This document shows, piece after piece, positions 1 through 9,223 of a DNA stretch of 64,000 nucleotides; the first letter of the stretch is position 1, and the number at the start of each line of letters is the position of its first letter. Source of the DNA: Brucella pecoris (GTDB lineage Bacteria; Pseudomonadota; Alphaproteobacteria; Rhizobiales; Rhizobiaceae); NCBI RefSeq assembly GCF_006376675.1, contig NZ_VEWK01000006.1, positions 124,001 through 188,000 of the forward strand. The letters run 5' to 3'. The notes beneath the pieces are model-generated. The model did not search any database and was not told the origin of the DNA. It worked only from the letters and a program-made list of their open reading frames with translations. The translations under genes were made by a program, and so were the position numbers.

Positions 1-174
1 AGGTCAGGTGCTAACACCAAGGGCGACATTTCGTGCCGGTGACAAAGGACTATTCTGTACGCGGTCTGGAAAATTGCGCCTGCGGACGCTTTTGCCCGTG
101 CTGCTGTAATTGGGGGACGAAATGGTGATGCGGAAGACGCTGACCGTGCCAGAGAATACGCGTTGGAGCGGATC
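1..174. other. Window edge, no gene supported
   Basis: No initiated gene can be supported here. Two plus-strand frames open at the edge end at stops at 40-42 and 107-109. Either could be the 3' tail of an upstream gene, but the fragments are too short to assign. The flippase frame itself is open from position 43 but has no convincing start before 163-175. Confidence 0.4.
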
Positions 175-1659
175 ATGAATGGCAGTCGCAGAGGGTTTCT
201 CATGGCGGCGCTTGAGCAGTATGCAGGACTGCTCTTCAACTTTGTGACTGTCGCTGCTGTATCTCGTATTCTGGGGCCAGCCGAAACCGGAATGGGCGTA
301 ATCGGCTTGAGCCTTACGGCAATAGTGTTCTCGCTGCGCGAATTCGCCAGTCCCGAGTTCCTGATAAAGATCGACAAGGTGCGCGATCAGGACGTCCAGA
401 CTTCCCTTACGTTTCTGATGGGTGTGACGGTTCTGCTATCGTTGATCCTCTATTGTACACTGGGGTATTTCGCCGAGTCTTATAATGATCCGAAACTGAA
501 GCTGTTTCTTAGCATCACGATTGTCGCAGCATTGGTCGAAAGCCTCTCCTTGCCGGTGGTCGCGTTGCTGCGGCGTGAAATGGCCTTTGGAACATTGGCG
601 CGCATCCGCACTGCAGGATCCGGTTTGGGTGCACTGGTAACCATTGCCATGGCCTTCTTTGGTTTCGGGCATATGTGTTTTGCCTTCGGGCTGCTGGCAA
701 GCGCGCTGATGACAACGGGGCTGGCTGTCGCGATCCATCCTTTAGGAAGTCTGTTGCGTCCATCACTGGCCAGTTTCGACACGGCCTGGAGGTTCGGGAT
801 TTATCTTGGCGGCAATGCCGGGCTGAACAAGATCTGCATGACGCTTCCGCAACTGCTGCTCGGGCGCTTCATGCCCATATCGGCAGTCGGAATCTACAAC
901 CGGGCCGATACGCTGAGCGGTTTGCCCGATCGCATCATCCTCTCTGCTGTTTTTACTGTCGCATTCCCGATGCTGTCGGCGCAGGTTCGCTCCGGCGCGG
1001 ACATCAGCCAGTCCTATATCCGCGCTTTGTCCTATATTACAGTCGCTTACTGGCCAGCACAGGCACTGCTCGCGCTGCTTGCATATCCGGCGGTGCACAT
1101 CATTCTTGGTCCGGGCTGGTCCGAAGCGGCACCGATCGTAGCGATCCTGAGCCTTGCTTGTCTTTTCTGGTTCCCGGCAATCCTGACCTATCCCTTGCTG
1201 ATGGCATTGGGTGCCAACCGTGAGGCTTTCCTGTCCAATTTGATCTCGCGATTGATTGCGCTCACCGTTATCAGTACCGCTGCATTTTATGGTCTGCTTG
1301 CCGTTGCACTTGGTCAGTTCATCAGCCTGCCGATACAGATGGTCATAGCCATCGTATTCGTGCGCAGGCATGTAGCCTTCTCCTACGCCGTGCTTGGACG
1401 GGCGTTGCTGAAGAGCGGACTGGTTACCCTGTTTACGCTGGCCATACCGCTGGCAATGGTTGCGGTTAATGGTTTCTCGCTGGAAATTCCTTGGACCACG
1501 GGCGTTTCGATGGGCTTCATCGCGGCGTTCAGTTGGCTGGGCGCGGTGTTCCTGGTGCGGCATCCCTTCGCCGCTGAGCTCACACCGGTGCTGGGCTGGA
1601 TTTTCGGAAAGCTCTGGGTGCGGCGTGTGCACTCGTCGGCCTCGACCCCCGCAGAATAG
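175..1659 (+). CDS. Oligosaccharide flippase (Wzx/MOP superfamily)
   Basis: Polytopic inner-membrane protein of 494 aa with about 12 hydrophobic segments along its whole length, the size and look of polysaccharide-transport (Wzx-like) members of the MOP flippase superfamily. The likely role is to flip a lipid-linked oligosaccharide to the periplasmic face. The ATG at 175 is preferred over an in-frame TTG at 163 because GGAG at 165-168 sits 6 nt before it and would lie inside the longer reading. It is followed after 11 nt by a glycosyltransferase and heads the polysaccharide locus. Substrate unknown. The family is assigned from the hydrophobicity pattern and context. Confidence 0.85.
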   Translation: MNGSRRGFLMAALEQYAGLLFNFVTVAAVSRILGPAETGMGVIGLSLTAIVFSLREFASPEFLIKIDKVRDQDVQTSLTFLMGVTVLLSLILYCTLGYFAESYNDPKLKLFLSITIVAALVESLSLPVVALLRREMAFGTLARIRTAGSGLGALVTIAMAFFGFGHMCFAFGLLASALMTTGLAVAIHPLGSLLRPSLASFDTAWRFGIYLGGNAGLNKICMTLPQLLLGRFMPISAVGIYNRADTLSGLPDRIILSAVFTVAFPMLSAQVRSGADISQSYIRALSYITVAYWPAQALLALLAYPAVHIILGPGWSEAAPIVAILSLACLFWFPAILTYPLLMALGANREAFLSNLISRLIALTVISTAAFYGLLAVALGQFISLPIQMVIAIVFVRRHVAFSYAVLGRALLKSGLVTLFTLAIPLAMVAVNGFSLEIPWTTGVSMGFIAAFSWLGAVFLVRHPFAAELTPVLGWIFGKLWVRRVHSSASTPAE

Positions 1660-1670
1660 GATGGCTTGTC

Positions 1671-2648
1671 ATGGACAAATGCAAACTGGAACAGCCGACC
1701 ATCGACGTTGTCATTCCCAATTTCAATTACGGTCGCTATCTTTCCGCCTGTACCAACAGCGTATTGCTGCAATCGGGTGTCAATATCCGTCTACTCATCA
1801 TCGACAATGCCTCTACCGACAACAGTGTTGAGGTAGCAAAGGGGCTTGCGGCCAGCGATAGCCGTGTCGAGTTGCTGCTCCGTCCGAAAAATCTGGGGCC
1901 ACATGCTTCGTTCAACGAGGGCATAGACTGGGCTGCATCCGAATATTTCCTGATCCTGTGTTCGGATGATTTATTGGCGCACGGTGCTTTGGAGAGGGCA
2001 ACAGGCGTGCTGTCGCAATATGCGGACGTTCATCTCGCGCATGGTGCGACGGGCCGGATAAAAGCCGAAGACAGCGAGCCAAGCCCAAACCTGACCGCTG
2101 CCGCGCCCGCATCGGGCGATTGGAGGAGATGGTCTGGGGAGGAGTTCATAGAATTTGCCTGCCGACATGCGTTCAACCCCATTACGGGCCCGACAGCAGT
2201 CGTAAGAACCGCGATCCAGAAAGAGGTGGGTTATTACCGCACGTCGCTTTCTCATACGGACGATCTGGAAATGTGGCTGCGCATTGCCACGCGCGGTTCT
2301 ATTGCCTCAACCAGCCAGACCCAGGCTTTTGCGCGTTCGCACTCCCAGAACCAATCGGCGACGGTGAATGGTATTCTGTCCTGGAATCGGGAATTCGAAG
2401 CTGGCTTTCGGTCTTTTTTCGATCATGAGGGCGCTTGCCTGCCGCAGCAGCATCGGTTGTTTGCAATGGTTCAGGACTGCCTGACGAAGCGCGCCTATTG
2501 GTCTGCGATCTCCAATCTGGCACGGCGGCCGAAGGTGGCCGGTTCGCTGATGGCGTTCGCGCTGAAGCGGGAGCCATTGCTGGCAGTCATGCCGCCCTTC
2601 GATTATCTGTTGAAACGATCCGTCTGGCGAACCGCACGCGGTGGCTGA
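1671..2648 (+). CDS. Glycosyltransferase family 2
   Basis: 325-aa GT-A fold transferase, predicted cytoplasmic. The N-terminus (about 11-21) is the GT2 opening strand (IDVVIPNFNYG), followed by LLIIDNASTD at about 41-50 for nucleotide binding and the CSDD acidic motif at 97-100 for metal/nucleotide-sugar binding. A later TDDLEMWLR motif supplies the usual catalytic acid region. It probably adds one sugar in the glycan exported by the upstream flippase. Its 3' end overlaps the convergent pyruvyl transferase gene by 46 bp. Sugar specificity cannot be read from the sequence. Confidence 0.9.
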   Translation: MDKCKLEQPTIDVVIPNFNYGRYLSACTNSVLLQSGVNIRLLIIDNASTDNSVEVAKGLAASDSRVELLLRPKNLGPHASFNEGIDWAASEYFLILCSDDLLAHGALERATGVLSQYADVHLAHGATGRIKAEDSEPSPNLTAAAPASGDWRRWSGEEFIEFACRHAFNPITGPTAVVRTAIQKEVGYYRTSLSHTDDLEMWLRIATRGSIASTSQTQAFARSHSQNQSATVNGILSWNREFEAGFRSFFDHEGACLPQQHRLFAMVQDCLTKRAYWSAISNLARRPKVAGSLMAFALKREPLLAVMPPFDYLLKRSVWRTARGG

Positions 2649-3853
2649 ATTGCGGGTTCAGCCGCTCTCCGGCCAGTTTCGAGAAAAGTGGCGAGGAGAA
2701 TTTCTTCCTGCCTCGCCAGCCGGTTGTGATAACGTTCCACTCCGGCCTCCACTTTTCCGATCAATGTTGCGCGTTGCTCGAAAGCAAGGTCGACCTGGGA
2801 GAGGATGGTTGCGGGATCGAAGCTTTCGATCTGGTGGCAGAATGCTTCAAGCCCGGTATCGAGCAACAATGCATCGTTCTTGCTTGCATAAGCCAACGAG
2901 ATTGTTGGGCGTTTCATAGCCAGAGCGCAGACGACGTTATGGTAGCGACTGGCGATAACGACATCCGTCCTGGCGATCTGCTGCATGAGCTCATGCAGGG
3001 ATGCGATCGGTTCAAACACGACATTATCCGCTTCCGCCGGGGAAAGCCGCTCCAGTATATCGCGTGCCGCCTCTATATCGCCCTTACCACCGATCAGCAG
3101 ACGGACTTGGCGGCCATCAGCCGACAGTCTTTTTACCAGCGTCGTCATCTTGGCGCGGTATTCACCGTAGATGGCATCACCGTCCTTCTCATCCTTTCTC
3201 CATCCGCGATAGATCATCACGCCGATACCCACGCATTGATCCGAGCTGACCCGGTGTTCATCCGGAACCGTTGGTAGAGCAAAGGCGATGTCTGCGCTGA
3301 CGAAATCCTGAGCAGGGTTTACGTCCAGATGTTTCATAAAATCATGGGAAACCTGATCTCGATAGGAACGGAAAGCCGCCAGCACGGAAGCCCAACGAAT
3401 GAAGACCCGGCTCAATGGATGTGCGACTGGTCCGGCACCGATCGACACAAAAATCAGACGCGTGCTGGCAATTTTTGCCGCCAGGGACCATCGTAACATT
3501 GCGAAGGGCCAGCCGAATGGGTTCTCGTTGAAATCATCCAGTATACCGGTGCCCGGCACAACAATGAGATCCAGTTGAGACGCAAGCAGAAGCGCACAGA
3601 AAAAGCCGACTATTCGGCGGGGAAAATGCAACAGCGCCTTGTTGATTATCCTGAGTAGCCAGTTTGACGGATCAGGCTGGGCGACGGGCTGGGCCGGAAC
3701 ATCGAAGGTCTGTGTGACGACGTCTGGCTTGGAGCAGATGCAAACGAGTTCAGCATCGGGACATCTGCGCTGCAAGAGTTGCAGCATAGCTTCCAGCGAA
3801 CCGTCATTACCGGTGTTGCCGGAACCAAACTGCCCGAGAAGACCTATTCTCAT
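2603..3853 (-). CDS. Polysaccharide pyruvyl transferase family protein
   Basis: 416 aa. The family signature GSGNTGNDGSLEAM lies just after the N-terminal strand and SRYHNVVCALAMKRP near the C-terminus, as in CsaB/ExoV/WcaK-type enzymes that place a ketal pyruvate on a sugar of a surface polysaccharide. The start at 3853 is chosen because CCTCC (minus-strand GGAGG) at 3861-3865 is 7 nt upstream; an in-frame ATG at 3868 would bury that site. It is convergent with the preceding GT2 gene (46 bp overlap). A second member of the family lies at 54951-56132. Substrate sugar unknown; not every family member has proven pyruvyl transferase activity. Confidence 0.85.
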   Translation of the reverse strand: MRIGLLGQFGSGNTGNDGSLEAMLQLLQRRCPDAELVCICSKPDVVTQTFDVPAQPVAQPDPSNWLLRIINKALLHFPRRIVGFFCALLLASQLDLIVVPGTGILDDFNENPFGWPFAMLRWSLAAKIASTRLIFVSIGAGPVAHPLSRVFIRWASVLAAFRSYRDQVSHDFMKHLDVNPAQDFVSADIAFALPTVPDEHRVSSDQCVGIGVMIYRGWRKDEKDGDAIYGEYRAKMTTLVKRLSADGRQVRLLIGGKGDIEAARDILERLSPAEADNVVFEPIASLHELMQQIARTDVVIASRYHNVVCALAMKRPTISLAYASKNDALLLDTGLEAFCHQIESFDPATILSQVDLAFEQRATLIGKVEAGVERYHNRLARQEEILLATFLETGRRAAEPAIQPPRAVRQTDRFNR

Positions 3854-3941
3854 ATACGTTCCTCCCATTAGAGCGACAGGCTAATGCCCGACGCCTCGTC
3901 AGGAAAACTGGCAGAAGGGTGAACACCATCCTCTATTGTAG

Positions 3942-4063
3942 GAGGGGGTGTACCCCTCATAGCCGAAATGCGCGTCATCGCAATTTCGATACACTGGCCA
4001 GCGGTATATCCATTGCCCCCCGATATACCGGAGTAAGGCTTCGAGGGAGTTGTTCCCTCGAAG
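3942..4063. repeat. Tandem hairpin array (four inverted repeats)
   Basis: Four consecutive hairpins: 3942-3958 (GAGGGG/CCCCTC), 3964-3988 (CGAAATGCG/CGCAATTTCG with one bulged base), 4002-4030 (CGGTATATC/GATATACCG) and 4039-4063 (CTTCGAGGGA/TCCCTCGAAG, perfect, 5-nt loop). The array ends 44 nt before the start of the downstream GT4 gene and lies between two divergent genes. It could be a structured leader, a terminator set or a degenerate palindromic repeat element. No T-run follows the last stem, so a simple intrinsic terminator is not favoured. Confidence 0.7.
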
Positions 4064-4107
4064 TCTTGTCTCCCTTGAAACGTCCCTGTGGTAACAAGGT
4101 TCTGGCG

Positions 4108-5340
4108 ATGAAATGTGCTTACTTTGTCCGTCCCCACATCGGCGGGACTTATTCGGTTTTCACACGCCTGCGCTCTTCGCTCGGCCAGTCGGGTATAGAG
4201 CTTCGCTGGCTTGCCGCGGGCGCAGCCGGCGATACCATCAGCGTGCCGACGGGGCAGGGGCTCGAGGATGCGCTTCGCAAGGGCGATGCCATCGACCGCA
4301 TGGGCGTGTTGGATGAAGAAACGCGCGCCAGGCATATGATCAGCTTTCTGCGGGAAAACCGTTTCGATGCCGTTTTTGTCAACGTACTCTCGAACCGTTT
4401 TGAAACCAATCTGGTACGCTATCTGCCAGCCGATATTCTACGCGTCATGATCGTGCATAACATCACGCCCGGCACCTATGCGGCGGCAAGAGCGATCCGC
4501 GATCATGTGCATGCGACCGTCGGTGTTTCGAAACGCTGCCGCGACGATCTGGTGCGTCAGCACGGTTTCGATGCGGCGCGCACGCTGGTCATTCCGCATG
4601 GGCTGAACCGGGACATTCATCTGTCGCGCAATGTTGCACGGCAGGATGAGCGCAGCCCGCTAAGGCTGCTTTACCTGGGACGGATGGAAGATAATTCGAA
4701 GGGCATTTTCTGGTTGCCGAACATCCTGCACGGGCTCGATTGCAATTATCACCTGACCGTTGCCGGAAATGGTCCCGATCTGGAAGCGTTGCGCCATCGC
4801 CTTGCGCCCTTCGGCGACAAAGTCAGTTTTACCGGCTGGGTAGCTCCTTCCGATGTGCCCTGGCTGGTGAGCCAGCATGACGTCATGGTCATGCCGTCGC
4901 GCTTTGAAGGGTTCGGCCTGACGCTCATCGAGGCGATGAGCCAGGGGTGCCCGGCCGTTGTGTCGAAGATCGCCGGTGTGACTGATACTATCGTCACCGA
5001 TGGCGAAGATGGGCTTCTGTTCCCCGTGGGTGATTTCCGTCAGGCGGCCCGCCACATCAACAGGCTTGCCCATGACCGCGAACTGCTGGCGGGCATGGCA
5101 GGCGCCGCTCAGCGGAAAGTTGAAACGGCTTTTGATAATGATATTGCCGGGCGCGCTTATGCGGGCCTTCTCGAACATCTGGCCGAGGATCGCCCCGTCA
5201 TTGCAGCGCCGCTGGCGCTTTCGCAATGGGCGATGCCGAACGCACTTCATTCCAGTCTGCGCAGCCGCCTGCCGAAGCCGGTGAAGAACTGGCTGCGCCA
5301 AGTGCGCGAGCGTCTGCATACAAAATGGTCGGCAGCATGA
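4108..5340 (+). CDS. Glycosyltransferase family 4
   Basis: 410-aa GT-B retaining glycosyltransferase. The N-terminal acceptor domain starts at MKCAYFVRPHIGGTYSVF, the interdomain phrase RLLYLGRMEDNSKG begins the donor domain, and the C-terminal E-x7-E motif is visible as EGFGLTLIEAMSQG. The reading frame is open further upstream (to 3919), but that stretch is the hairpin array and has no GT-like sequence, so the ATG at 4108 is taken as the start. The ribosome-binding site is weak (AAGG about 8 nt upstream). Expected to build the polysaccharide of this locus in the cytoplasm. Donor and acceptor unknown. Confidence 0.87.
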   Translation: MKCAYFVRPHIGGTYSVFTRLRSSLGQSGIELRWLAAGAAGDTISVPTGQGLEDALRKGDAIDRMGVLDEETRARHMISFLRENRFDAVFVNVLSNRFETNLVRYLPADILRVMIVHNITPGTYAAARAIRDHVHATVGVSKRCRDDLVRQHGFDAARTLVIPHGLNRDIHLSRNVARQDERSPLRLLYLGRMEDNSKGIFWLPNILHGLDCNYHLTVAGNGPDLEALRHRLAPFGDKVSFTGWVAPSDVPWLVSQHDVMVMPSRFEGFGLTLIEAMSQGCPAVVSKIAGVTDTIVTDGEDGLLFPVGDFRQAARHINRLAHDRELLAGMAGAAQRKVETAFDNDIAGRAYAGLLEHLAEDRPVIAAPLALSQWAMPNALHSSLRSRLPKPVKNWLRQVRERLHTKWSAA

Positions 5341-5366
5341 ACCGTGAATAACAAAGGAGAAGGGGC

Positions 5367-6722
5367 ATGAACCTTTTCACATCGCAGTTCCGCAATTCTC
5401 AATTGCTTGCCAGCAAGGCACACGCGCTTATTCCGGGCGGCTGTCACACCTATGCCAAGGGCGACGACCAGTATCCGGTTCTGGCGCCAGGTTTCATCCA
5501 GCGCGGTTCCGGCTCGCATGTCTTCGACGTCGATGGCCATGAATATATCGAATACGGTATGGGCAATCGTGCCGTCGGACTTGGCCACGCCTATCCGCCC
5601 GTTGTGCGTGCCGTGCGCGACGCCTTGCAGGACGGATGCAATTTCACGCGGCCGAGCGCCATCGAAGTCGAATGCGCGGAAAGCTTTCTGGAGCTGATCG
5701 ACGGCGCGGAAATGGTGAAATTCTGCAAGGACGGATCCGATGCGACCTCTGGTGCGGTACGGGTCGCACGCGCCTATACGGGACGCGACATGGTTGCCTG
5801 CTGCGCCGATCACCCGTTCTTTTCCACCGATGACTGGTTCATCGGAACGACGAAGATGAATGCGGGCATTCCGGCATCGGTTTCGGCTCTGACGGCGACG
5901 TTCCGCTATAACGATATTGCGAGCGTGCAAGCCTTGTTCGAGGATTATCCGGGGCGCATCGCGGCCATCATCCTCGAACCGGCACGTGCTGATGAACCGC
6001 AGAATAATTTCTTGCAGGAAGCAAAGCGCATCGCCCATGAAAACGGCGCGTTGTTCATTCTGGACGAGATGATTACCGGCTTTCGATGGCACATGCGCGG
6101 GGCGCAGAAGCTTTATGATGTCGAGCCTGATCTTTCCTGCTTCGGCAAGGCGCTGGGTAACGGTTTTGCGGTTTCCGCACTGGCAGGCAAGGCGGAATAT
6201 ATGCAGCTTGGTGGTCTGACCCAGACTGACCATCCACGCGTATTCCTGCTTTCGACCACACACGGCGCGGAAACCCATGCCTTAGCTGCGGCGATTGCCA
6301 CCATGACGATCTATCGCGACGAACCTGTGATCGAAAGGCTCCATGAGCAAGGCTCCAAGCTGGCAGAGAGTGTGAATGCGGCGATTGCCAGTCATGGGCT
6401 GCAAAACCATGTCCGGCTCTTCGGACGTCCATGTTGTCTCGCCTATGGAACGCTTGATGAGAAAGGCCAGCCGTCGCAGGCATTTCGTACATTGTTCCTG
6501 CAGGAAACGATCCGGCGCGGCGTGCTCATGCCGTCGCTGGTCGTGAGCTATACCCACAGCGATACCGATATTGCGCGCACGGTGGATGCGATCGACGGCG
6601 CGCTCGGCATTTATGTCCGGGCATTGAACGACGGCGTGAATTCCTATCTGACAGGCCGTCCTTCGCAGGTGGTCTATCGCCGCTTCAACGAAGCGCCGAC
6701 CTACCCGCCAACGATGCGATGA
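5367..6722 (+). CDS. Class III PLP aminotransferase, GSAM-like
   Basis: 451-aa fold-type I PLP enzyme resembling glutamate-1-semialdehyde 2,1-aminomutase. The Asp of LDEMITGFR at 232-240 should contact the PLP pyridine nitrogen, and Lys261 in CFGKALGNGF should form the Schiff base. The opening LIPGGCHTYAKG resembles the gating N-terminus of GSAM. Its place among glycosyltransferases and sugar-nucleotide genes makes haem synthesis unlikely. It may aminate a sugar-derived or small-molecule substituent of the glycan. An AGGAG site precedes the ATG. Its stop overlaps the next gene by 4 bp (ATGA), so the two are translationally coupled. Confidence 0.85.
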   Translation: MNLFTSQFRNSQLLASKAHALIPGGCHTYAKGDDQYPVLAPGFIQRGSGSHVFDVDGHEYIEYGMGNRAVGLGHAYPPVVRAVRDALQDGCNFTRPSAIEVECAESFLELIDGAEMVKFCKDGSDATSGAVRVARAYTGRDMVACCADHPFFSTDDWFIGTTKMNAGIPASVSALTATFRYNDIASVQALFEDYPGRIAAIILEPARADEPQNNFLQEAKRIAHENGALFILDEMITGFRWHMRGAQKLYDVEPDLSCFGKALGNGFAVSALAGKAEYMQLGGLTQTDHPRVFLLSTTHGAETHALAAAIATMTIYRDEPVIERLHEQGSKLAESVNAAIASHGLQNHVRLFGRPCCLAYGTLDEKGQPSQAFRTLFLQETIRRGVLMPSLVVSYTHSDTDIARTVDAIDGALGIYVRALNDGVNSYLTGRPSQVVYRRFNEAPTYPPTMR

Positions 6723-8041
6723 AGCCCTTCGCAGCGGTCCTGATCGCCGCAACCCTGCTGTCGTCGGCAGCGAAGCCGACATATGCCGCCGATCTGTTTC
6801 CAATCACGGTTGGTCAGGAACGGCGCATATTCGAGGATGCAACGGGCAGGCCGCTTCTGTTGCAGGGTGATACTGCATGGTCGCTGATTGCGGAATTGAA
6901 GCGTGAAGATGTCGAAACCTATCTGCAAGATCGCAGGAAACGCGGCTTCAACGCCATTCTGGTCAGTCTGGTTGAACACTACTTCTCCAGTCACCCACCC
7001 GCCAATGCCTATGGCGAAAAGCCGTTCAAGAACGATGCCTTCGGTGAAGTCAATCCGAAATATTTCGATCACGCCGCCTGGGTGATCGGGAGGGCGGAAG
7101 AACTCGGCTTCGTCGTTTTTCTTGCGCCCGCCTACCTTGGGGTGAACGGCGGCAACCAGGGTTGGTTCTCCAAGGCGCAAGCTGCCGGTCCGGAGAAAAT
7201 GCGCGTCTATGGCCAGACGATAGCTCAGCGATTTGCGGAATTTCAGAATGTTGTCTGGGTCTTGGGCGGGGATTTTGATGATCCTGATAGACGGCTGGTT
7301 TCCAATCTGGCTGAGGGAATCTCAAGTATTGTTCCCGGCGCTCTTCTGACGGTACATTCGGGTCGCAATAGCAATACGGCTGAACTCTGGGGCGACCGGC
7401 CCTGGTTGAGTTTCGATACGGTTTATACATATGACGATGTTCATGCAGCGGTTTTTCAACGGCGAAAAGCGGCTGAAATGCCTGTCATTTTGCTGGAAGC
7501 GGGCTATGAGTTCGAGCGGGGGACGACTGCGCGAATGATCCGCCGTAATGCCTATGGCGCGCTGTTGGCGGGTGCTGCCGGACAGTTCTTTGGTAACAAC
7601 CCGATTTGGCATTTCACCGGGCCGGGGATATCCACCGCTGATCGAAGCTGGCAGGAAGCCCTCGACAGTGCCGGCGCGCGGTCAATGACGGTATTAAAGA
7701 AACTCTTCGACAAACTGCCATGGTCGCAGCTCCGACCTGATAGCGAAGGAGCCATTTCGGCAGGCGCGGAAAACTATGCCGCATCACTACCTGACGGCAC
7801 CTTGTCGGTTATCTATGGCGATGCCGGTGGTTTTGCGGTGCAGAAAGCTGTTGTCAAACAAGGCTGGCAGGCTGTCTGGTACGACCCGGTTTCCGGCACG
7901 TTCGCGGATGCGGGCCAGCCAAAGCTTGAGGGACCGGTTGCGACCTACACGCCCAAGCAGGCGCAAAATGCCGGTGGCGGTACTGACCGGCTTCTGCTGA
8001 TCGGCAGCGCGACACGCCTGAAGGACATCCAAAAGAGGTAG
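6719..8041 (+). CDS. Secreted DUF4038 glycoside hydrolase (GH140/apiosidase-like)
   Basis: 440 aa with a signal peptide (cleavage near residue 23, YAA-DL). The body matches the DUF4038 TIM barrel: LLLQGDTAWSL at about 46-56, VWVLGGDFDD at 179-188 and VILLEAGYE at 256-264, which supply candidate acid residues. The C-terminal 90 residues look like the small beta domain called a putative collagen-binding domain in this family. Characterised relatives release apiose from rhamnogalacturonan II, but that substrate is not implied here. A periplasmic or secreted hydrolase in a glycan-synthesis operon may trim or edit the polymer. Start codon overlaps the stop of the aminotransferase gene. Confidence 0.8.
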   Translation: MKPFAAVLIAATLLSSAAKPTYAADLFPITVGQERRIFEDATGRPLLLQGDTAWSLIAELKREDVETYLQDRRKRGFNAILVSLVEHYFSSHPPANAYGEKPFKNDAFGEVNPKYFDHAAWVIGRAEELGFVVFLAPAYLGVNGGNQGWFSKAQAAGPEKMRVYGQTIAQRFAEFQNVVWVLGGDFDDPDRRLVSNLAEGISSIVPGALLTVHSGRNSNTAELWGDRPWLSFDTVYTYDDVHAAVFQRRKAAEMPVILLEAGYEFERGTTARMIRRNAYGALLAGAAGQFFGNNPIWHFTGPGISTADRSWQEALDSAGARSMTVLKKLFDKLPWSQLRPDSEGAISAGAENYAASLPDGTLSVIYGDAGGFAVQKAVVKQGWQAVWYDPVSGTFADAGQPKLEGPVATYTPKQAQNAGGGTDRLLLIGSATRLKDIQKR

Positions 8042-8161
8042 GCGATACGCCGTTTCACGCTTTTTTATAAACGGTTGTCCTAACCGGACATGCCTTCGGT
8101 CAAGTCGTCGCTCCTGCCCCCTCTGGCTAACATGCATTTATGGAAGCTTGAGGAGTCGGAC

Positions 8162-9223
8162 ATGAAAGTACTTGTTACAGGCAATCAGGGCTATATCGGG
8201 TCGGTCATGGTGCCGGTCCTCATGAATGCGGGACATGAAGTGTCCGGCTATGACATTGGCCTTTACGAACATTGTCTATTTGAAGAAGGCGGCGCCGTCA
8301 TGAACGTGCCGACCATCCGAAAGGACGTGCGCGATGTGTCGCCACGCGATCTGGAGGGGTTTGATGCGGTTATTCATCTTGCCGCACTCTCCAATGATCC
8401 GCTGGGCAATCTCAACGAGGAACTGACCTACGACATCAATCATCGGGCGAGCGTCGCGATGGCGAAGGCCGCGAAGCGGGCCGGTGTCGGGCGTTTTCTG
8501 TTTGCTTCATCCTGCAGCAATTACGGTATCAGCGATGCCGATCTGATCGATGAGACCGGCGAACTGAAACCGGTGACGGCCTATGGCCGGTCCAAGGTGC
8601 GGGCGGAGCAGGAAATTCGGGAATTGGCGGATGCAGGCTTCTGTCCGGTCTATCTGCGTCCAGCAACGGCTTACGGTGTTTCACCCTTCCTGCGCTTCGA
8701 TATCGTACTCAACAATCTCGTGGCATGGGCGGTGACGAAAGGGCTGATTTATCTCAAGTCCGACGGTACGCCCTGGCGACCCATCGTGCACATCCGCGAT
8801 ATTTCCCGTGCCTTCATGGCTGCCATGGAAGCGCCGCGCGAAAAAGTCTGGAACGAAGCCTTCAATGTCGGATCGACGGCGCACAATTACCGCATTCGGG
8901 ACATTGCGGGCATTGTTGCCGACAATGTTCCCGATTGCCGCATCGAATATGCAGACGATGCTGGACCGGATACGCGCTCCTACCGCGTCAGCTTCGAGAA
9001 GCTGGCGCGGGTGCTGCCGGAGGCAAAGCCGGAATGGGATGCCGTTGCCGGCACGCGCGAACTGCTTGCCGCCTATAGCCGCTCGACGCTGACACTTGAG
9101 GAATTCGAAGGGCCGCGCTTCCAGCGTATCGCTCATATCCGCAGGTTGATAGCCGAAGGCGTGCTGGATGCCGATCTGCGGCGTGCCGACGAGGAACCGC
9201 AACCGCTTCGGGCAACGGCGTGA
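8162..9223 (+). CDS. NAD-dependent epimerase/dehydratase (extended SDR)
   Basis: 353 aa. The Rossmann motif GNQGYIG at 7-13 binds NAD(P). Catalytic elements are visible as the SSCSNYG strand and [12 protein letters not shown] (Tyr-x3-Lys type). C-terminal parts match sugar-nucleotide dehydratases and epimerases, with [15 protein letters not shown] and the HIRDISRAF substrate-binding stretch. Start at 8162 is set by GAGGAG at about 8150-8155; an in-frame ATG at 8090 would add 24 unrelated residues. It opens the unusual-sugar block. As no other 4,6-dehydratase candidate is visible in the window, it may do that step, but it could equally be an epimerase or reductase. Confidence 0.87.
   Translation: MKVLVTGNQGYIGSVMVPVLMNAGHEVSGYDIGLYEHCLFEEGGAVMNVPTIRKDVRDVSPRDLEGFDAVIHLAALSNDPLGNLNEELTYDINHRASVAMAKAAKRAGVGRFLFASSCSNYGISDADLIDETGELKPVTAYGRSKVRAEQEIRELADAGFCPVYLRPATAYGVSPFLRFDIVLNNLVAWAVTKGLIYLKSDGTPWRPIVHIRDISRAFMAAMEAPREKVWNEAFNVGSTAHNYRIRDIAGIVADNVPDCRIEYADDAGPDTRSYRVSFEKLARVLPEAKPEWDAVAGTRELLAAYSRSTLTLEEFEGPRFQRIAHIRRLIAEGVLDADLRRADEEPQPLRATA

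Noticed and set aside
763..1632. 289-codon minus-strand open frame opposite the flippase gene.
   Set aside because: Gln/Arg/His-rich shadow of a hydrophobic gene on the other strand; no ribosome-binding site or motif.
5247..6278. 343-codon minus-strand open frame opposite the aminotransferase gene.
   Set aside because: Low-complexity shadow composition with no domain signature; the plus strand carries an unmistakable PLP enzyme.
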